64,000 bases of DNA from Actinomyces gaoshouyii (GTDB lineage Bacteria > Actinomycetota > Actinomycetes > Actinomycetales > Actinomycetaceae): contig NZ_MVIV01000004.1 of the NCBI RefSeq assembly GCF_002072175.1, forward strand, positions 62,001-126,000, given 5' to 3'. The notes under the pieces are model-generated. The model was not told where the DNA came from. It ran no database searches and saw only the letters and a program-made list of their open reading frames with translations. The position numbers and the translations under genes were made by a program. Below, piece by piece: positions 59,200 through 64,000 of this stretch; the stretch's first letter is position 1; each line of letters starts with the position of its first letter.

Positions 59200-60911
59200 G
59201 CGCCTTCCTGCGTCTCGTGGGGCCGCGCGGCGCTGATGGCGGCGCCCAGGCGCCGAGCACCGCGGATCGGCCCGGACTGGGCGCCGATGAGCCTGGCCCA
59301 TCCCTCGGGACTGGTGGCACCGGTGATCTCCTCATTCTGCCGTGCCTCCTCGGCCACGGCGGCCAGGAGACGGGCAGTGGAGAGCCCTCCCGCCCCACCG
59401 GAGAGCTCGTCCTTGATGGCGGCGGTCTTGGCGCGGGCGACGATCTGGGCGAGCATCGCCCCGCTGACGAGGTCGCCGAGGTGGAGGGTCCGGGTGGCGC
59501 CGGAGGTGTAGGAGACCTCGAGGACCGCGGTGGCGGGCGAGCGGGCGTAGAGGGCGTCGACGGCGGCGGCGCGCATGGCGGCGGCCGCACTCTCGCGGTC
59601 ACCGCCGTGGGCGGCGAGCTCGGCCGGATCGAGGGGGATGTCGGTGGTGAGGTGCCGGGCGAGGATGTCGAGGGCCTGGGCGGCATCGGGGCGGGAGACG
59701 CGGATCTTCACGTCGAGGCGACCGGGGCGCAGGATCGCGGGGTCGATCATGTCCTCGCGGTTGGAGGCGCCGATGATGACGACGTTGCGCAGGGACTCCA
59801 CGCCGTCGATCTCGGCCAGAACTTGCGGGACGATCATAGTCTCAACGTCGCTGGAGACCCCGGTGCCGCGGGTGCGGAAGAGGGCCTCCATCTCATCGAA
59901 GAAGATGATGACGGGCCGGTCCTCGGCGGCGGCCCTGCGGGCCTGTTCGAAGATGGCGCGGATCTGGCGCTCCGTCTCTCCGACGAATTTGCTGAGCAGC
60001 TCGGGGCCCTTGATGTTGAGGAAGGCGGCGGTGCGACCCGTGGCGCGCTCGCCGCCGGTCCCGTCGCCGCCGGCGGCGAGTGATGTGGCAACGGCCTTGG
60101 CGATGAGGGTCTTGCCGCATCCGGGCGGGCCGTAGAGGAGGAGGCCCTTGGGAGCGCGCAGCCCATAGGCGCGGTAGAGGCCGGGATGGGTGAAAGGCAG
60201 TTCGAGCGCGTCTCGGATGGCCTGGATCTGGGGGCCGAGGCCGCCGATGTCCTCCCAGGTGACGTCCGGCGTCTCGGCTACGACGAGCTGCTCAACGCTC
60301 GTGCGCTCGATGATCGCGGTGGCCACGTCCGCGCGCAGGTCGGCGGCCAGCGTGGTGCCGGGGGCGAGGGCGCCAGCGTCCAGGGCGCCGCCGAGCCGCA
60401 GGACACGGGTTGCGCCGGAGCCGGTGGTGACAAGGGCGCGGGTGTCATCGAGGACCTCGTCGAGGACGACGGCCTCGCCGGTGTCGGGCTCGGGAAGGGC
60501 GTCGACGACGAGCATGGCGTCATTGACGGCGACGAGCTGGCCGATGCGCAGGGCCCCGGGGTCGAGGCCCGGGCGCAGGCCGAGGCTCATGATGCGCCCG
60601 CCGAGGAGGACGAGGGCCTCGGGGGCGGAGGCGCTCACGGAGGCAGCGGCGACGGAGGCGGACTCCTCGGCACGGTCTGGGGCACGGTCTGGGCGGGTGC
60701 GGAGGCCGGTGAGGAGGGCGAGGGTGACGGGCGGGTGGGTGACGGCGTCGAGCTGGGCGCCGAGCTCGGCGATCCGCTCTCGGGCGGAGGTGAGGGCCCG
60801 GGTGAGGCGCTCGTTCTTCTCGGCCAGGGAGACGGCCTCGGCGCGGGCCTCGCGCAGCTGGTGGCTGGTGAAGGAAGGCGCGGGCATGCCCAGGTCGGCG
60901 GTGTCAGTCAT
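59196..60911 (-). CDS. arc: Proteasome-associated-type AAA+ ATPase ARC/Mpa lacking the proteasome-docking tail
   Basis: ARC/Mpa is the hexameric unfoldase that recognises Pup. The 571-residue protein has an N-terminal coiled coil for Pup binding (about 15-58), OB domains, Walker A YGPPGCGKTLIAKAV, Walker B IIFFDEMEALF and the second region of homology. Its C terminus ends HETQEGA instead of the GQYL-type motif that opens the 20S gate in Mpa. Together with the missing prcBA genes this points to a proteasome-independent role, as described for Corynebacterium. Confidence 0.95.
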   Translation of the reverse strand: MTDTADLGMPAPSFTSHQLREARAEAVSLAEKNERLTRALTSARERIAELGAQLDAVTHPPVTLALLTGLRTRPDRAPDRAEESASVAAASVSASAPEALVLLGGRIMSLGLRPGLDPGALRIGQLVAVNDAMLVVDALPEPDTGEAVVLDEVLDDTRALVTTGSGATRVLRLGGALDAGALAPGTTLAADLRADVATAIIERTSVEQLVVAETPDVTWEDIGGLGPQIQAIRDALELPFTHPGLYRAYGLRAPKGLLLYGPPGCGKTLIAKAVATSLAAGGDGTGGERATGRTAAFLNIKGPELLSKFVGETERQIRAIFEQARRAAAEDRPVIIFFDEMEALFRTRGTGVSSDVETMIVPQVLAEIDGVESLRNVVIIGASNREDMIDPAILRPGRLDVKIRVSRPDAAQALDILARHLTTDIPLDPAELAAHGGDRESAAAAMRAAAVDALYARSPATAVLEVSYTSGATRTLHLGDLVSGAMLAQIVARAKTAAIKDELSGGAGGLSTARLLAAVAEEARQNEEITGATSPEGWARLIGAQSGPIRGARRLGAAISAARPHETQEGA

Positions 60912-62007
60912 CGAGGGGCTCCTGCGGGGCGTCGTCGCCCCCGGCGGTGGGGACGCCGGGGAGGACGGGGGTGGCGTCCTCGGGCTGCTTGGCGAGGCAG
61001 TCGCGCAGGACGCGGCGTACCTTCCGGTCGGTGCTCGTGCGCTCGCGCACGTCCTCGGGGATCCAGTGGCCGGCGTCGTCGTAGGCTCCGCGGGCGGGTG
61101 GGCGCTTGCGCGTCAGCGGTGCGCTGCCGGGGGCCAGGCGCCGGGCGGTGAGGAGGAATCCGGTGTGGGCGACCATGCGGTGGTCGGGGCGCACGGACAG
61201 GCCATCGACGTTCCAGGTGCGCACCATGGACTCCCAGGCCTCGGGCTCGGTGAAGAGCAGGCTGTGGCGCAGGGCCTCGACGGTGCGCGACATCTGGGTG
61301 GTGGTGGCGACGTAGGCGAGAAAGAGGCCGCCGGGGGCCAGGACGCGGGCGGAGGCCTCGATGTTCTCCCAGGGAGCGAGCATGTCCAGGATGACGCGGT
61401 CGATGGAGGCGTCCTCGACGCGAGCGGCGACGACGTCGTTGAAATCGCCGGTGCGCAGCTCCCAGGCGGGATGATGGCCCCCGAACCAGGAATCGACGTT
61501 GGAGGCGGCGATGGCGGCGAAATCCTCGCGCCGCTCGATGGACATGAGGCTCCCGGTCTCCCCGATGGCCGACAGGAGGTTCATCGTCAGGGCGCCGGAG
61601 CCGACGCCGGCCTCGAGCACGCGGGCACCGGGGAAGATGTCGCCCAGGGCGATGACCTGGCCTGAGTCCTTGGCATAGACCACTTGGGCGCCGCGGGGCA
61701 TCGACAGGACGTAGTCGGCGAGCAGGGGGCGCAGTAGGAGGAGCTCGTGGCCGGAATCGGTGGTCAGGACGGTCCCCTCCTGCCTGCCGACGACATCGCG
61801 GTGGCGGAAGGAACCGCGTGCGGACTGGAAGTAGCCTTGGGGATGGAGGTGGAAGGTGTTCTTGGAGCCCTTGACGTCGGTGACCTGGATGCGCTCGCCG
61901 TAGCGAAAGGGGCCGCGGCGCCCGGCCTGGCCCAGGACCTCCTGGGTGACGTGGCGCGGGGGGAGTTTCGGGGCGGCCTGCGGGTTCTGAGTGTCCTGCT
62001 CGCTCAT
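60904..62007 (-). CDS. trmI: tRNA (adenine-N1)-methyltransferase TrmI
   Basis: TrmI methylates A58 in the T loop of tRNAs. The 367-residue enzyme has an N-terminal domain (RRGPFRYGERIQVTDVKGSK in pieces), then the Rossmann SAM-binding motif VLEAGVGSGALTMNLL and the family block LDMLAPWENIEASARVLAPGG in pieces. It is the first gene of trmI-arc-dop-pup-pafA and overlaps arc by eight bases. ATG 62007 lies seven bases after TAGACT, indicating a leaderless operon transcript. Confidence 0.95.
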   Translation of the reverse strand: MSEQDTQNPQAAPKLPPRHVTQEVLGQAGRRGPFRYGERIQVTDVKGSKNTFHLHPQGYFQSARGSFRHRDVVGRQEGTVLTTDSGHELLLLRPLLADYVLSMPRGAQVVYAKDSGQVIALGDIFPGARVLEAGVGSGALTMNLLSAIGETGSLMSIERREDFAAIAASNVDSWFGGHHPAWELRTGDFNDVVAARVEDASIDRVILDMLAPWENIEASARVLAPGGLFLAYVATTTQMSRTVEALRHSLLFTEPEAWESMVRTWNVDGLSVRPDHRMVAHTGFLLTARRLAPGSAPLTRKRPPARGAYDDAGHWIPEDVRERTSTDRKVRRVLRDCLAKQPEDATPVLPGVPTAGGDDAPQEPLDD

Positions 62008-62014
62008 CGGCCCC

Positions 62015-62020
62015 AGTCTA
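62015..62020 (-). promoter_or_regulatory. -10 element of the trmI-arc-dop-pup-pafA operon
   Basis: TAGACT lies seven bases before ATG 62007; it is probably the main promoter of the pupylation operon. Confidence 0.6.
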
Positions 62021-62136
62021 TGCGCCGCCCCTCCCCCTGCCGTGCTCCTCTCGCAAGACCGGGCGAGCAGCGCACCGAGCACACAACCTCCATGCGTTAC
62101 TTCGATCACAGGGCTGAACGCCTCACCCCAGCGAAG

Positions 62137-62260
62137 ATGGCGAGGTTTGAGGATTGCTTCTTCCTCAGACCCTCCTAGCAGCCGCCAGGTCCGCAGGATC
62201 ATGCGGTCCTTGAACGATCAAACACTGCAATTCGGCCGAGCAATCCTCAAATCTCGCCAT
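62137..62260. repeat. 124-bp element bounded by 22-bp inverted repeats
   Basis: ATGGCGAGGTTTGAGGATTG... (62137-62158) recurs inverted at 62239-62260 with one mismatch. The 80-base interior has no gene-length frame. The element lies between trmI and the MFS gene in a 270-base gap. On each strand the repeat starts a short frame beginning MARFEDC (13 and 31 codons). It looks like a small MITE-like or hairpin-forming element; no target-site duplication is obvious. Confidence 0.75.
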
Positions 62261-62277
62261 GTCACCCCGCACACCCC

Positions 62278-63501
62278 TCACACCCCGGGCAGGCGGCGCT
62301 GGGAGGGCGCGCGCCCCACGAGAAGGTAGGCGGCCCAGGCGCCGATGATCCCGGTGAGCATGACGGCGACCATGGGCACGGCGCTGGCACCGCCCCCGGA
62401 GCTCGCCAGCGGCGCGGAGATCCCCATGGCGATCGCCTGCACGACGCCCATGAGGGCGCTGGCCGCCCCGGCCACGTGCCGCACCTCGCCGAGGGCGAGC
62501 GCGCTGGCGTTGCCGAAGATGAGGCCCTGCGCCGCCATGGTGAGCACGAAGCCCGCGCACAGCGGCACAAGCGCCACGCCCCAGGCCAGCACAGCCAGGG
62601 TCACCAGTGCGATCCCGCCCCCGGAGATCCCGAGCCCGACGGCGATGAGCCGCCGGGGCCGGTAGCGCCCCACGAGCCGGGAGTTCGTCAGCGCCATGAG
62701 CATGTTGGCCCCGGCGGTACAGCCGAAGAACACGGAGTACTGCATGGCGGTGAGTCCCTTGGTCTCCTGCAACACGAAGGAGGAGGCGGAGATGTAGGCG
62801 AACATGGCGAAGCCGGAGAACGCGGAGGTGAGCATGTATCCCATGAATCGCTTGTGGCGCACGAGCTCGGCGAATCCGCCGGCGAATCGGCGCAGACCCC
62901 CGTGGCGGCGGTCAGATGCCAGAAGGGTCTCGGGGATGACGATCGCGGCCATGGCCATCATGAGCAGCCCGAATCCGGCCAGGCACCAGAAGATCATCCG
63001 CCAGGTCGCCGCGGACAGGACGGCGCTGCCCGCCACGGGGGCGAGCATGGGGGCCAGGCCGCCCACGGCCATGAGGATGGACATGATGCGGGCGAGGCGG
63101 TCGCCGTGGGCGACGTCGACGAGGACGGCGCGCCCGACGACGGAGGCGATTCCCCCGCCGAGGCCCTGGAGGATCCGCCCGGCCAGAAGGATTCCGATGC
63201 CGGGTGCGAGGGCGCAGACGACGCCGCCGAGGGTGCAGATGAGCCCGCCGGTGATGATGGGGCGGCGTCTGCCGTAGCGGTCGGAGGCGGTTCCGCCCGC
63301 GAGCTGACCCGTGCCCATGCCGATGAAGAAGGCGGTCAGGGTCAACCCGACGGCGGTGGCTGAAGTGCCGAGGTCGGTGGCGACTTGCGGGAAGGCGGGC
63401 GAGTACATGTCCGTGGCGAAGGGCGGCACGGCGTTCTGGATGGCGAGGGCGATGATGAGGCCGGCAGTGATGGGGACCTCGGGGCTCCGGGATGGGTTCA
63501 T
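62278..63501 (-). CDS. Bcr/CflA-type MFS drug efflux transporter
   Basis: This 407-residue transporter has twelve membrane helices. MFS motif A reads GGTASDRYGRRRPI between helices 2 and 3, and the drug-antiporter helix-5 region GLAPMLAPVAGSAVL and helix-4 GRAVLVDVAHGDRLARIMS (in pieces) fit the Bcr/CflA subfamily. ATG 63501 has GAAGGA upstream. It is not part of the Pup operon. Substrates are unknown. Confidence 0.9.
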   Translation of the reverse strand: MNPSRSPEVPITAGLIIALAIQNAVPPFATDMYSPAFPQVATDLGTSATAVGLTLTAFFIGMGTGQLAGGTASDRYGRRRPIITGGLICTLGGVVCALAPGIGILLAGRILQGLGGGIASVVGRAVLVDVAHGDRLARIMSILMAVGGLAPMLAPVAGSAVLSAATWRMIFWCLAGFGLLMMAMAAIVIPETLLASDRRHGGLRRFAGGFAELVRHKRFMGYMLTSAFSGFAMFAYISASSFVLQETKGLTAMQYSVFFGCTAGANMLMALTNSRLVGRYRPRRLIAVGLGISGGGIALVTLAVLAWGVALVPLCAGFVLTMAAQGLIFGNASALALGEVRHVAGAASALMGVVQAIAMGISAPLASSGGGASAVPMVAVMLTGIIGAWAAYLLVGRAPSQRRLPGV

Positions 63502-63535
63502 GCGTTCCTTCTACTCGGATGAGTGGTCCTTCGGG

Positions 63536-64000
63536 TCAGCGGGCGCCGGTGGGGACAGCGCCGATCATGCGTCCACTGTCGACAACGATGAGCCAGCGGG
63601 AGACGGTGCGCGCCGTTTTGAGGGCGTCGGCGGCCTCCTGGCCGGTCAGGGAGGTGGTGATGGCCGCGACGGGCAGGACGGTGCAGGCTTGCTCGGCGGT
63701 GGCTCCCTCCCCCCTGACACCGAGCTCGGCCAGGCCGGCGGCGTCGATGGTGCCGAGGATGGTGGGGCCGTCGGTGATGAGGGCGAGGGCGGCGCCGTCG
63801 TCGAGGGCGGCGCCGACCTGGACAAGCGGCGCGGCGGCGGGGAGCGTGGCGATGGGACGGGCGAGGGAGCGCAGGTCGAGGCGGGCGGCGGCGCGCTGGG
63901 CGCCACCGAGGCCGAGGATGCGCCAGCTGGTGGAGCCGATGGTCCAGCCGACCATGGCGGCGAGGATGAGACTGGTGGGGCTGGGGCGGTGGTGGTCGAT
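63536..64000 (-). CDS. C-terminal part of a probable site-2 protease (M50) with CBS domains, cut by window edge
   Basis: The frame runs in from the right edge. About ten residues in, a membrane helix (TSLILAAMVGWTIGSTSWRILG in pieces) is followed by two CBS-like halves (PLVQVGAALDDGAALALITDGPTILGTID and LIVVDSGRMIGAVP in pieces). This matches the tail of membrane M50 metalloproteases that sit upstream of trmI in many actinobacteria. The protease motif HExxH would lie beyond the edge, so the call rests on the tail and context. Confidence 0.65.
   Translation of the reverse strand: MDHHRPSPTSLILAAMVGWTIGSTSWRILGLGGAQRAAARLDLRSLARPIATLPAAAPLVQVGAALDDGAALALITDGPTILGTIDAAGLAELGVRGEGATAEQACTVLPVAAITTSLTGQEAADALKTARTVSRWLIVVDSGRMIGAVPTGAR

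Overview
The window is a GC-rich chromosomal segment of an actinobacterium. The gene set (WhiA, the Pup system, UGP-type UDP-glucose pyrophosphorylase, a GlyGCC-CysGCA-ValGAC tRNA run) and the sugar-PTS metabolism fit the Actinomycetaceae, probably Actinomyces or a close relative; the genus is an inference from gene content and protein flavour only. Nearly all genes lie on the minus strand. I see no insertion sequence, prophage or CRISPR array, so this is mostly core chromosome with a few accessory insertions.

Layout. 1-3062: scpA (cut by the left edge), parA, xerD, secG. 3288-6481: gap-pgk-tpiA glycolytic operon, with an unusually perfect hairpin between gap and pgk. 6751-9800: rapZ-yvcK-whiA; next to it purT on the plus strand. 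11312-15822: a beta-glucoside operon (PTS EIIBCA, 6-phospho-beta-glucosidase, BglG/LicT antiterminator) with a clear RAT/terminator leader, followed by a broken HAD phosphatase gene. 16414-18591: uvrC, then four tRNA genes. 19274-23761: UDP-glucose pyrophosphorylase, pdxT/pdxS and the divergent MocR regulator pdxR. 23791-26637: uvrA with a LexA-box-like site. 27247-30907: a TerC protein plus CtpE-like P-type ATPase behind a probable yybP-ykoY (Mn2+) riboswitch. 31274-34994: three-gene membrane/glycosyltransferase cluster. 35213-44698: uvrB, coaE, a large unknown helical-repeat protein, rpsA, polA. 45450-54263: ANTAR regulator, a Leu tRNA with a short variable arm, pyk, lgt, a TrpC-like protein lacking catalytic residues, OPT transporter, hisI, two small membrane proteins, hisF. 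54304-64000: the pupylation locus in transcription order trmI-arc-dop-pup-pafA, with an FKBP-like membrane protein after pafA and no 20S proteasome genes between pup and pafA; a Bcr/CflA-type MFS pump and the end of a probable site-2 protease lie at the right edge.

Most interesting points: a pupylation system with no proteasome genes and an ARC ATPase lacking the C-terminal proteasome-docking motif; a TrpC-like protein that has lost three of six catalytic residues at a site where trpB/trpA are absent; two well-supported RNA switches (RAT and yybP-ykoY); a recurring TAnnnT-N6/7-start-codon architecture that predicts leaderless mRNAs for nine genes; and several unexplained inverted-repeat elements.
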